Positions 23,447 to 31,530 of a stretch of DNA of 36,308 nt are shown in pieces (within the stretch, counting starts at the first letter, position 1; each line of letters starts with the position of its first letter). A model generated the notes under the pieces. The model saw nothing but the letters and a program-made list of their open reading frames with translations, was not told the origin of the DNA and made no database searches. The DNA comes from Tannerella sp. (lineage in GTDB: Bacteria; Bacteroidota; Bacteroidia; Bacteroidales; Tannerellaceae), in the NCBI GenBank assembly GCA_031283915.1, contig JAITAY010000147.1:1-36308 (forward strand), read 5' to 3'. The position numbers and the translations under genes were made by a program.

Positions 23447-24526
23447 TTACTCCGAATACATTTTGTGATGGAAGATACGGTCGAGCCAGTCGTATGCTTC
23501 CAGACGATTCTCTGTCGGAAAATCGTGTTTTGCGTCGGGATAGCTGACCCGCAGAGCGGTTTCGGCATTCAGGAAACGGTAGACCTCCATGGCCTTGTCC
23601 ATCCCTGCCTTGACGCCCTTTACATCGAAATTGGCGTCGTGCAGCGGTGAACACGAGTAAAAGGCTCGAGGGGCAATCAGGGCGATGACGTCGTGGAAGT
23701 TGAACGGAACGCGCTCTAACCGGTATTTGTCGCGTAACAGGGGCATGTACTTGTCCTGCGCCCAGGGGCCTAACCGTCCACCGTAGGCTTTGGAAGCCTC
23801 TTCCCCGATGTAATAGTACTCGAACTCCGTCCATCCGCAGCTTGACACTACGGCTTTCAGCCGCGTATCGAAGGCGGCAACAAACAGGGCGTTATGACCG
23901 CCCAGCGAATGACCGATGACCCCGATTTTATCCGCATTCACGAAATCCATCGACTGCAACCAGTCGATGCAACGGATATGGTCAAAAATCCCCTTCATTG
24001 TGCCCGAAGCATAACGGCTGTTCCGGAAATCAAAGTCGCTCAGGTCGCCGAATCCGGGATAATCGGGTGCGATGACGACATAACCCTGTTGCGCCAGTTC
24101 CCTTGCGTAGGGCAGACGGTAGTCGCTTTCCCCGTCGGGAATCAGCTTTCCCGCAGCGCCGGTCGGATGCAGCGCCAGCATGGCCGGACAGCGCCGGGCG
24201 GCTTTTGCGGAGAGGGGAACGTAGAGCAACGCCGGCAGTTCCTCGCCTGCGGCCACCGTCAAGCGAACTGTGTAACGGGTAAAAGTTGCTTCATGCAGGC
24301 TGTCCAGGTATTGCACGTCGAAGGGCGGCAGTTGCGAACGCGAAGGCAATGCGCCCATGGCTGCCTGCAAACTGTCCAGCAGTTGTCCGCGCTTGATGTC
24401 CCACTCCTGCAACGTCCGAACGGGTTTGCTCCGGCCGCTCGCCGGATCGCTGTACGACATCCATTCGCCCACCCCAGGCCGGCACCCGGCCAGTAACAGT
24501 AGTAATCCGTAAAGTATTGTTTTCAT
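23447..24526 (-). CDS. Alpha/beta-hydrolase lipoprotein
   Basis: This is an envelope alpha/beta hydrolase, probably an esterase or acyl-hydrolase. The start at ATG 24526 gives a lipoprotein signal (MKTILYGLLLLLAGC) with Cys15; a longer upstream frame would read into the preceding gene and lacks a signal. The nucleophile elbow is GHSLGGHNALF, the likely acid lies in the region HDANFDVKG, and the general-base His is in PDAKHDFP. The 359-residue length and the pattern LPALLYVPLSAKAARRCPAM resemble dienelactone-hydrolase/acetyl-xylan-esterase-like families. It overlaps the end of the ceramidase-like gene by 4 bases (ATGA), so the two are translationally coupled. The substrate is not identifiable. 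Confidence 0.82.
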   Translation of the reverse strand: MKTILYGLLLLLAGCRPGVGEWMSYSDPASGRSKPVRTLQEWDIKRGQLLDSLQAAMGALPSRSQLPPFDVQYLDSLHEATFTRYTVRLTVAAGEELPALLYVPLSAKAARRCPAMLALHPTGAAGKLIPDGESDYRLPYARELAQQGYVVIAPDYPGFGDLSDFDFRNSRYASGTMKGIFDHIRCIDWLQSMDFVNADKIGVIGHSLGGHNALFVAAFDTRLKAVVSSCGWTEFEYYYIGEEASKAYGGRLGPWAQDKYMPLLRDKYRLERVPFNFHDVIALIAPRAFYSCSPLHDANFDVKGVKAGMDKAMEVYRFLNAETALRVSYPDAKHDFPTENRLEAYDWLDRIFHHKMYSE

Positions 24527-25911
24527 CTTTCCGCCGGTGAATCGTTTCCGCCGGAGATGCCAGCCTGTCCGGCCACTTCCTCCATGCTTTTGCAAATTAG
24601 TTCTTCGATTCCGGGCAACCACGGCGCAGGCAATCCGAAAGCCATCATGGAAGTACGACCTTCATAGCCCCCCTCTTCCAGAATCACGGCTGTCGGGATA
24701 TAGGCCATGACGTCGTTGGTATACCCCAGTACGAACGCATGTTCGCCGTATGTCCGTTTCAGCCGGATAGCGTATCCGACGGTCAGTTCACCGCCGAGTG
24801 CGAACAACGGCCATCCGCCGATGTTCCACGCCTGCAGGCCGTACGGACAGGCTTCCGGGAGCGGCTCTCCCTTGCGGATCTGTTCCAGTATGCGCTTCGC
24901 CCAGCGGGCACGATAGTCGTTGGTCGTCCGGATCATTTCATTCAGGGCATCTTCCGACGGGGGAACGTCTAAGGGCAGCGAGATTTCCCGGTAAGCAGTT
25001 TTCAGCGTCGGCGGCAGCGCCGTCATGTCTTCCTGCAACACCCGATCGACGGCGGCTGCTATCGTGACGCCATGCTGTTTGGCTAACGGGACGGTGCGGC
25101 GAGGCAACGGATTCTGGTCGCCGCCTGCTCCTTGGAAAAACAGCGTCACAACACCCGGATACCGTTTTTCCAGCGTTTCCCGTGCATAACCCGGCCAGTC
25201 TCCCGACCACGAGTAACCGTCCAGCACCGTCGGATGACAGGCGTAGCCGAAAACAATGGCCTTGAGTTGTCCCGAGCGGCCGGTCACTTTCAATACGGGC
25301 ACAGCAAAGTCGTTCGGCCCTTTCAACTCCGTCTGGCGACTCAGGTCGCGTTCGGAATTGTTTCTCCGGTTCACCTGCATACGAGCCACGCCGTTGGCGG
25401 CATGGAGCGAAACAGGCTCCAGCGACCGGGACGCCTTGAGAACCACGTCGATGATTTGCTTTTCAAAGAAGACACCGTAACGGTTGATTTTCTCCTCTTC
25501 CTCTTCGCTGAGCGGGTAAATATCCGTCAATATGCCGGGCAGCACAGGCCCCGAATGGGTATGTGAACAGTTCAGGATGATTTGGGCGGGAGTCAGTCCC
25601 AGACGGGTATTTAATTCTTTTCGGATGCGGTCGGCGAGGTCTTTTGTGATACCGACCACATCCAAGGTCACCAGTACGGAACGGTATCCGGTGGAATCTT
25701 CCAGCACAAGCGCCTTCGCCCATAAGTCTTGCGACGTACCCTCGGACGCATGGTCTCTGGCGGCATAGCCGGCCAGCCACATGCTTTCCGCCGGGGTGGT
25801 TTTCACCTGAGCTATGCCGGCCTTCCAGCCCGCCGGCGAAGAGGCTTCCTTGCAGGCCGACAGCCCAAGAACGGCGAGCAGATAAAAAAGAATCGTGCGT
25901 AAAGGTTTCAT
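24523..25911 (-). CDS. Neutral/alkaline ceramidase N-terminal domain lipoprotein (nucleophile position changed)
   Basis: Neutral ceramidases cleave the amide of ceramide; many bacterial homologues have only the N-terminal domain and unknown substrates. The ATG at 25911 gives a lipoprotein signal, MKPLRTILFYLLAVLGLSAC (Cys20). The metal-binding motif NCSHTHSGP and the QGAGGDQNPLPR loop are present. In Pseudomonas ceramidase, as I recall it, the loop reads GDVSPN with the catalytic Ser; here it is GDQNPL, so that Ser is absent. At 462 residues the C-terminal domain of true ceramidases is missing. It is therefore safest to call it a hydrolase-like relative. It is the middle gene of a three-gene unit, 1 base after the aminotransferase stop. 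Confidence 0.8.
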   Translation of the reverse strand: MKPLRTILFYLLAVLGLSACKEASSPAGWKAGIAQVKTTPAESMWLAGYAARDHASEGTSQDLWAKALVLEDSTGYRSVLVTLDVVGITKDLADRIRKELNTRLGLTPAQIILNCSHTHSGPVLPGILTDIYPLSEEEEEKINRYGVFFEKQIIDVVLKASRSLEPVSLHAANGVARMQVNRRNNSERDLSRQTELKGPNDFAVPVLKVTGRSGQLKAIVFGYACHPTVLDGYSWSGDWPGYARETLEKRYPGVVTLFFQGAGGDQNPLPRRTVPLAKQHGVTIAAAVDRVLQEDMTALPPTLKTAYREISLPLDVPPSEDALNEMIRTTNDYRARWAKRILEQIRKGEPLPEACPYGLQAWNIGGWPLFALGGELTVGYAIRLKRTYGEHAFVLGYTNDVMAYIPTAVILEEGGYEGRTSMMAFGLPAPWLPGIEELICKSMEEVAGQAGISGGNDSPAER

Positions 25912-25912
25912 T

Positions 25913-27304
25913 TTATTTTTCCAGTGTAAGTAATTTCTCCGCATTCTCTTGTATTTTATGGATAGCTGCGGCCATGTCGTCCATGTCTTTCCGGTTGCCC
26001 AGCAACATGTTCTGGGTAAACCAGACGGCTTCTTCCGTGCACACCCGGTCAGCCTCCGGACAGGCGTTCCGTTCATTCCAGGCATGTATATCCAATGCTT
26101 CGGCCGGATACATTTTCCGGTAATTCTTGCTGTTGAAAGTATGTTCGAGGCACGGCATCCGGTTGAGCGGAACCGTATATCCGTCGGTACAGGGGATGCC
26201 TTCCGCCTGCATCGCCTTCAGAAAAGCGTTTCGCGACAACCCCTTGAAATATTCCTTTTTGTAACGGAACGGGAACAAGTGCCAGGCGGCGCGTGTGACG
26301 CCGTCGTACAGTTTGCCGGGGAGAATCCCCGGTATTCGGACGATCTTTGAGCGCAGGTATGCCGCATTTTCATTACGCAGGGTCGTTTCCGCTTCCAACC
26401 GGGTCAGTTGCGCCAGGCCAATGGCCGCCTGATATTCGGCCATCCGCAGTTTAGTTCCCATCATGATGGCGCCTGCGCCCGTCGCGCCGACAGCGCTCCC
26501 GTACGGGTTGCCATAATTGTGAAACGAGTAGCAGCGATCCATCAGTTCGTCGTCGTCGCTCACGATGGCGCCGCCCTCGCCGACGGCCAGGTTTTTGGAA
26601 TTTTGGAAACTGAAGCAGCCGGCATTGCCGAATGTCCCGACTTTCCGGTGATTGATTTCCGCGAGCCAGGCCTGGCAGGCATCTTCCACGACTGCCAGGT
26701 TATGTTTTTCGGCAATGGCCATGATACGGGGCATGTCGGCCGGTAGGCCAAGGATATGTACCGGCAGGATAGCCCGTGTGCGCGGCGTGATTTTGCTTTC
26801 GATATTTTCCGGCGCAATCTGGAACGTCTCCGGGTCAATATCGGCGAAGACCGGCATGGCGCCGGTCATCAGGATAACGGACATGCTGGCTATAAACGTA
26901 TAAGGCGTGACAATCACTTCGTCTCCCCCGCCGATACCCAACTGAGCCAGGGCGGTATGCAGTGCACCGGTACCGTTCACCAGTGCCAGGCAACGCTTGG
27001 CGCCAATCAGTTTTGCCCATTGCTGTTCAAACTCCGTCACCACGTCGGCACGCGACCATACGCCGCTTCGCATCACTTCAAGTAACCGCGGTTCGTCGGT
27101 TGCCGGTTGCCACTGCGGCCATTTCGGCCACGGCGTACTGTGTACCGGTCGGCCACCCATAATCGCCGGCTGACCGGCATCCCCGGCGGGAATAACAGAA
27201 ATATCCCTGCCGGCGGAAGCCATTCGTCCCGCTGCCATAAAACCCAGTCCGGCTAAAGAGTTACGCTTGATAAATTCACGTCTGGAACAAAATTTTTCAG
27301 TCAT
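25913..27304 (-). CDS. DegT/DnrJ/EryC1/StrS-family aminotransferase with Tat-type signal
   Basis: It is a PLP-dependent fold-type I enzyme of the sugar aminotransferase/dehydratase family. The start at ATG 27304 places a twin-arginine signal, SRREFIKRNSLAGLGFMAAG, at residues 7-26 followed by an Ala-rich region. The catalytic site is visible: the PLP lysine K237 in FSFQNSKNLAVGEGG, VNGTGALHTALAQLGIG for the phosphate and VVEDACQAW for the pyridine Asp. Length is 463 residues, which is about 60 longer than cytosolic members because of the signal. Export of a folded cofactor-bearing enzyme fits the Tat route. It heads a coupled unit with two lipoprotein hydrolases, so it may modify an amino sugar or lipid in the periplasm; that is inference. 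Confidence 0.85.
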   Translation of the reverse strand: MTEKFCSRREFIKRNSLAGLGFMAAGRMASAGRDISVIPAGDAGQPAIMGGRPVHSTPWPKWPQWQPATDEPRLLEVMRSGVWSRADVVTEFEQQWAKLIGAKRCLALVNGTGALHTALAQLGIGGGDEVIVTPYTFIASMSVILMTGAMPVFADIDPETFQIAPENIESKITPRTRAILPVHILGLPADMPRIMAIAEKHNLAVVEDACQAWLAEINHRKVGTFGNAGCFSFQNSKNLAVGEGGAIVSDDDELMDRCYSFHNYGNPYGSAVGATGAGAIMMGTKLRMAEYQAAIGLAQLTRLEAETTLRNENAAYLRSKIVRIPGILPGKLYDGVTRAAWHLFPFRYKKEYFKGLSRNAFLKAMQAEGIPCTDGYTVPLNRMPCLEHTFNSKNYRKMYPAEALDIHAWNERNACPEADRVCTEEAVWFTQNMLLGNRKDMDDMAAAIHKIQENAEKLLTLEK

Positions 27305-27544
27305 AATTTTAGTATTGTTTAGAATGTTGCGGTAAATATACTCCGTTCGACACATTCACTCTTTATGATTTGCGAAAAATAATCCTCAAAAAACGTCGAT
27401 TTTTCCGGATGCTACACTTTGCGGGGGATGATGTCAGCGCTTCGTCCACCTTGCCGGTTACGCTGTCTTTCACCTCAATGATTTGCGGTTGAGGCGAGGC
27501 GGCGTGTATCTTCGTCAGCCTCATTTATGAGCCGCCTCTAACGG
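27305..27544. other. Gap between divergently spaced minus-strand units
   Basis: No confident gene is seen. A 53-codon minus-strand frame (27524 down to 27364) reads PQPQIIEVKDSVTGKVDEAL in part, but it has no recognised relatives. A TAAATATA at 27333-27340 is a 7-of-8 minus-strand -7 box (TATATTTA) for the aminotransferase gene, without a clear -33. Confidence 0.35.
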
Positions 27545-28768
27545 CTAATGGCTCCACACTACCATTACTTGCAGTCCTTTTCCGGCAAAACGGTTGCCGT
27601 CTGTACTTTGTCCCGGCAAAATGTAGTTTTCCGGATTCCAGTAACCCATCAGATAGAACGTGAGATGATTCAGTTGCCTTTTCCAGTTGAGGAAAAAATA
27701 CATGTTCCGGTTTTTCCAGTCGTAACAGGTAATGGAACTGAGGTTGTCGAGCATTCCGAGGGGATAGGCGAGCGAAAGCCCCGAAAAGGTAGCGGCATGG
27801 TCAAAGTCGAACGCTTTCCGGTCGCTGGAGTACAGCAACTGTTCGAAGGTCGCCGTTAAACCGTTGCCGATGCCAAACGTGTAGTCGCTGCCCAGCGTCA
27901 TCATTTCCTGATTCGTGTACAGGTCGAGGTCTTTGGTCAGTTTGGTCCATGAAGCTTCGAACCAGAGTCCGACTACAATGTCCAAACGGACATCCAGTCC
28001 CGCACGGTGTTCGCCAGTCTGCAGAACGCCGGTACGGGCGGTGCGGTAATGATATGACAAAGCGGTCTCGCCCGAAGGAACCGGCAGTTGAACCCGTCCG
28101 CCGCCTTCCGGCGAATGCTTTTGAGTGGGGAACAGTTCCCCGCCTTTGGTGTTCCGGTTGCCATATAAAGCCCACAGCCAGATGTTGGCGTTGTTTTGGA
28201 AGTAATACCGTCCCAGAACGCCCCAGACGCCGTCGGTCAGTTGCAGCGGGTCACGCGGGTCTAACTGGTCGAACCACATCAGGGGACGGAACATTTGCGC
28301 CGAACCGAAATTGATTTTTTGCAGGCCGAGCCGCATTTCCAGCCGTTCGGTCGAGTAACGTGCCCATGCGCGGTACGGCTTGATTTTACCGCTCGCTGTT
28401 ATGTCTTCAAAGGAAGAAAGACCGGCATCGCCGAAAATAGTGGCCGAGAGTTCAAAATCAAACAGCCGTTCCTTTTCCAGAGGTACTCTGAAATTCGCCT
28501 GCGGAAGGTAACGCCCGCCCAACCAGCTTTCGGGCGAGATGTCGGGAGCGTATTGCGCCCACCCGGACAACTGGCCGCTGTAACGGAAGGGAGATTCCTG
28601 CGCAAACACGGAAGGACCGGCGAAGGACAGGATGAGCATTGAACTGTAGGCAATGCATGGTAAGCGAAATGTGAACGGTGAACGGCGAGGGACTTGTCCT
28701 TGCGGGTTTGAACCACAGTCCGCCTGTTTGCATGTTCCCGGGATGAACGGTTGACGGTCAGTTTTCAT
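27545..28768 (-). CDS. Outer-membrane beta-barrel protein (porin-like, uncharacterised)
   Basis: Alternating hydrophobic/polar strands with many aromatic residues run through the 407 residues: FRYSGQLSGWAQYAPDIS, LEMRLGLQKINFGSAQMF, GVLGRYYFQNNANIWLWALY and the closing LQVMVVWSH. This is an outer-membrane barrel of unknown class. A hydrophobic signal ending in SVFAQES precedes the barrel, but from ATG 28768 there are about 38 mostly polar residues before it, and the internal Met nearer to it leaves only about 14 residues. The start is therefore uncertain, and an N-terminal frameshift is possible. The gene overlaps the tetR stop by about 11 bases and is the last member of the ABC operon, which suggests it forms the outer-membrane end of that route. 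Confidence 0.72.
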   Translation of the reverse strand: MKTDRQPFIPGTCKQADCGSNPQGQVPRRSPFTFRLPCIAYSSMLILSFAGPSVFAQESPFRYSGQLSGWAQYAPDISPESWLGGRYLPQANFRVPLEKERLFDFELSATIFGDAGLSSFEDITASGKIKPYRAWARYSTERLEMRLGLQKINFGSAQMFRPLMWFDQLDPRDPLQLTDGVWGVLGRYYFQNNANIWLWALYGNRNTKGGELFPTQKHSPEGGGRVQLPVPSGETALSYHYRTARTGVLQTGEHRAGLDVRLDIVVGLWFEASWTKLTKDLDLYTNQEMMTLGSDYTFGIGNGLTATFEQLLYSSDRKAFDFDHAATFSGLSLAYPLGMLDNLSSITCYDWKNRNMYFFLNWKRQLNHLTFYLMGYWNPENYILPGQSTDGNRFAGKGLQVMVVWSH

Positions 28769-29348
28769 TCTCCATGATTCCATACAGGAACAGTTTCGTT
28801 ATCTCCACAACTAAATCCTGCAAGTTGCCGCATGTCGCCAGCACCCGATCATCCAGCGCCAACTCCTGCATTTTATCCAGCAGCACCAGCATCAGCGCCG
28901 GACTTATCCCCTTCCGAATGTATCCCTGACGCTGCGCATTCATAAAGTAATCCACCGCCAGCTGCTTGCCACGCCGTATCCAGGTCAGAGTGTGCTCGAC
29001 CAGCTCCACATCCGGTCCCCGGTATATGTCTATGATAAACGCTACGCTGGCATCCTTCGCGTTCTCAATTTTCATTTGCAGCACGCCCTGCATTTTTTCT
29101 TCAAAAGAGATGTCCGATTCCATCATGTCCGAAAACTGCCGGATCGCCCGGTCTAATATCCCGTCCAGTACCTCCTTCGCCAGCTCCATCCTGTTCGCGA
29201 AGTACTTGTAAAACGTCATCTTGCTCACCTTCGCTTCGGCGCATATCTCCTCAATCGCTACCTTCCGGATGCCATACCGGTAAAATAACCCGCGCGCCGT
29301 TTCGACAAGCGCGTCTTTTTTGTTTTTTCTTATGCTTTTTCTGTCCAT
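28758..29348 (-). CDS. TetR/AcrR-family transcriptional regulator
   Basis: TetR repressors bind palindromic operators and release them on ligand binding. The helix-turn-helix is at about residues 14-58: TARGLFYRYGIRKVAIEEIC, AEAKVSKMTFYKYFANRMEL. A helical ligand domain follows to residue 196, a standard length. It lies between the LolA-like and the barrel genes in the same direction, so it is probably part of the transcript and autoregulates it. A candidate operator overlaps the operon promoter at 33427-33464. The inducer is unknown. Confidence 0.88.
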   Translation of the reverse strand: MDRKSIRKNKKDALVETARGLFYRYGIRKVAIEEICAEAKVSKMTFYKYFANRMELAKEVLDGILDRAIRQFSDMMESDISFEEKMQGVLQMKIENAKDASVAFIIDIYRGPDVELVEHTLTWIRRGKQLAVDYFMNAQRQGYIRKGISPALMLVLLDKMQELALDDRVLATCGNLQDLVVEITKLFLYGIMENEN

Positions 29349-29400
29349 GAACGGTCTGCTGAACGGTTCTGTTTACGAAGCGGATAACGGTTTTGCCGTT

Positions 29401-30135
29401 TCATTGCTTTAAACTTGCCTTACTGAACAGATAGTCCGGAATCGGCTGATTAAATTCGATATGCGTAATCACCCAGTCCGTGCCGTTCCCGTCCTTCAGG
29501 ACATCCTTGTAGTTCATTTTCATCGGGAACCACCGCCCGCTCACCTGCCGGATATCACTCAGGGTAATCCGCTTGAGCAGCTGGCCGCTTTTCGCATAGC
29601 ACTCCTGTACCAGCGGCACATGCCGTTCCCTGTCCACCCACAGCTTTTGCGATTCGTAAGCCGCGTCTTCCACTTTGGCGGCAAGCTGCAACACATAACA
29701 TGGGCGACCGTCTACCGTTTCTTCGCCGGTTACGCGGGGCGTGTAAATATCCTGCAATTTACGATCCTCCATCATGTCCTCGTACGAAAGGTCGGAACCC
29801 ATGACCGACTGACGCAGCATGTGCCCGGAAATCATAATCGTGCGGTCGGTTGAGGGCGAGTACATCCACAATTCCCTGTCGAGTTTGAGCATTTTCGTCC
29901 CCTTGTCGCGCGCCGGCGAAAGGTATTCCGTAAACGACTTCCGGTTGCCGACGATATAGCTTTTGGAAGTCATTGTACGTTCGTTGCGTTTGCCGTGGAC
30001 GGTCATCGACGATTCGACGATGCGGCTCTCCGCCGACATGTTTTTGTCCACCGCTTCCAGTATTTTCACTGCATCCTGTGCGTATAAACAGGTGGCACAG
30101 GAGAGTGTCAGAGATAATAAAACCGATCTTTTCAT
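29401..30135 (-). CDS. LolA-like outer-membrane lipoprotein-sorting protein
   Basis: A signal peptide (MKRSVLLSLTLSCATCLYAQ) leads a 244-residue protein of the LolA-like sorting family, distinct from the housekeeping LolA at 15703. Strands such as MTVHGKRNERTMTSKSYIVG, KMLKLDRELWMYSPSTDRTI and SDLSYEDMMEDRKLQDIYTP match the family's MMxxS-D.SYxD pattern. It is a periplasmic hydrophobic-ligand carrier by analogy. It is 12 bases downstream of a permease gene and upstream of tetR. This fixed set of permease, carrier and barrel suggests that it hands a lipid-like cargo from the ABC complex to the outer membrane. Confidence 0.85.
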   Translation of the reverse strand: MKRSVLLSLTLSCATCLYAQDAVKILEAVDKNMSAESRIVESSMTVHGKRNERTMTSKSYIVGNRKSFTEYLSPARDKGTKMLKLDRELWMYSPSTDRTIMISGHMLRQSVMGSDLSYEDMMEDRKLQDIYTPRVTGEETVDGRPCYVLQLAAKVEDAAYESQKLWVDRERHVPLVQECYAKSGQLLKRITLSDIRQVSGRWFPMKMNYKDVLKDGNGTDWVITHIEFNQPIPDYLFSKASLKQ

Positions 30136-30147
30136 ATATGCTTTTTT

Positions 30148-31419
30148 TTATTCGAGTTCCTTAAACAAAGTGGCAGTGTTTCTCCGGTAAACGGCCATTC
30201 CCGCCAGTGCGCTGCCGACAAGCATGGAAGCGACGCCGGGAATAAACCCGAGGTAATACATGCGCGGGGTAATGCTGGAACGGATAACCGGATCTATCAT
30301 CATGGCGAGACTGTCGATCGCCTCGCCGTAATCAATTCCGTAGCGATGAAGGTAAAGTGAAACGGCCAGGCCGAAGACCGTCCCGAAGCACGAGCCGATT
30401 CCCCCGATAAAGATCGATTCGGTAAGCAGGCTGCGGTAAATATGCCCTTTGCCTTCGCCCAGCGCCAGGCGCACGCCAAATTCGCTGTACCGCCGGATGC
30501 TGCCCAGCACGCCGGTGTTCCAAAGCACAACGGACAGCGCCAAAACGAGAAGGATGATCATGATCAGCATCACCCGGTCGATATAAGCCATCGTTCCGCC
30601 CATCGACTGCTGGTCGGCCAGCTGCAGCATTACCGGGGCAAATTCATCGTCGCTGCCCTCATACAGGGCGTTGAACGAGTTCTTGACCGCTTCGGCCTGT
30701 TTAAAGTCGTATTCCCCGCCGGGCAGAAAGCCGAGTATTTCGCTTGCGGCGTTGTCCATGTCGAGGAGTTGGCGGGCGTCAACAATGTCCACGATAATTG
30801 CGCCTCTGTCAAGCGCTGAAGTTCCGAAACGGACGATGCCGGCAACGTGGAGGTTGGTAAAACTCATGGATCCATACATCGTCGAACCGAAAAAGGTCAG
30901 CGTGTCACCGGGTTTCACCTGAAAACGATCGGCGAAATCAGCGCTGATCAGCACCTCGCCGTTCGCCCGGATGAGTCTTCCGGCAATGACGGCTTTTTGC
31001 AAGCCCGTCCGTTCGATTTCGCGGCTGCCGGGCGAAAGCAAATCGTAGGCCGTGGCCGATACGGGACCCTGTGCACGGGTTTCACCTCTCCCGTCCGGAA
31101 TATCCAGCAGACCACCGAAACGGATGCGTGCATTCCATTCCACCTCGGGCTGCCGTGCCGCCAAGGTTTCCATCAGCCTGTCCACATCGAGTAATGCCAG
31201 GTCGAGCGGCTGTTGCTCTTCATTTTCGGCACAGGCGCGGGTCATCACTTTCAGGTGTCCGGTCTGGAAGCTGGCCGTCATTCTGATCATACTGCCCATC
31301 ATGCCGCCGGCAATCCCGTCCATGACAATGACGAAAAAGACGCCTGTCGCAACCACAATGACCGGCAGCAAACTGCGGCTCTTATCTCTAATAATTCCTT
31401 TCCAAAGAAACTTTTCCAT
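30148..31419 (-). CDS. ABC transporter permease (FtsX/LolE-like), second subunit
   Basis: This is an inner-membrane permease of the MacB/LolC-E type: one N-terminal helix (SLLPVIVVATGVFFVIVMDG), a large periplasmic domain and three C-terminal helices (MLIMIILLVLALSVVLWNTG onward) with a coupling segment SEFGVRLALGEGKGHIYRSL. Length is 423 residues. It differs from the other permease in the operon, so the transporter is probably heterodimeric as in LolCE. It is 111 bases downstream of that permease; the gap has a foldback. Its immediate partner downstream is the LolA-like carrier. Confidence 0.88.
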   Translation of the reverse strand: MEKFLWKGIIRDKSRSLLPVIVVATGVFFVIVMDGIAGGMMGSMIRMTASFQTGHLKVMTRACAENEEQQPLDLALLDVDRLMETLAARQPEVEWNARIRFGGLLDIPDGRGETRAQGPVSATAYDLLSPGSREIERTGLQKAVIAGRLIRANGEVLISADFADRFQVKPGDTLTFFGSTMYGSMSFTNLHVAGIVRFGTSALDRGAIIVDIVDARQLLDMDNAASEILGFLPGGEYDFKQAEAVKNSFNALYEGSDDEFAPVMLQLADQQSMGGTMAYIDRVMLIMIILLVLALSVVLWNTGVLGSIRRYSEFGVRLALGEGKGHIYRSLLTESIFIGGIGSCFGTVFGLAVSLYLHRYGIDYGEAIDSLAMMIDPVIRSSITPRMYYLGFIPGVASMLVGSALAGMAVYRRNTATLFKELE

Positions 31420-31449
31420 ACTAAAACAATTTTATTCTCCTCCGTGATT

Positions 31450-31508
31450 CTCTGCGCCTTCTCTGCGGTTCTCCGCGAAATTTTACAGCGCAGAGAGCTT
31501 GCAGAGAA
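31450..31508. repeat. Double foldback between the two permease genes
   Basis: CTCTGCGC (31450-31457) pairs with GCGCAGAG (31488-31495) and TTCTCTGC (31459-31466) with GCAGAGAA (31501-31508). It sits in the 111-base gap and may be an intercistronic processing or stability element. Confidence 0.45.
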
Positions 31509-31530
31509 CAGCACAGCGTTACCCGGAACC

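Noticed and set aside
27364..27524. A 53-codon minus-strand frame between the aminotransferase and barrel genes
   Set aside because: It has no promoter, motif or recognised relative. It may be a relic, but there is not enough to call a gene.
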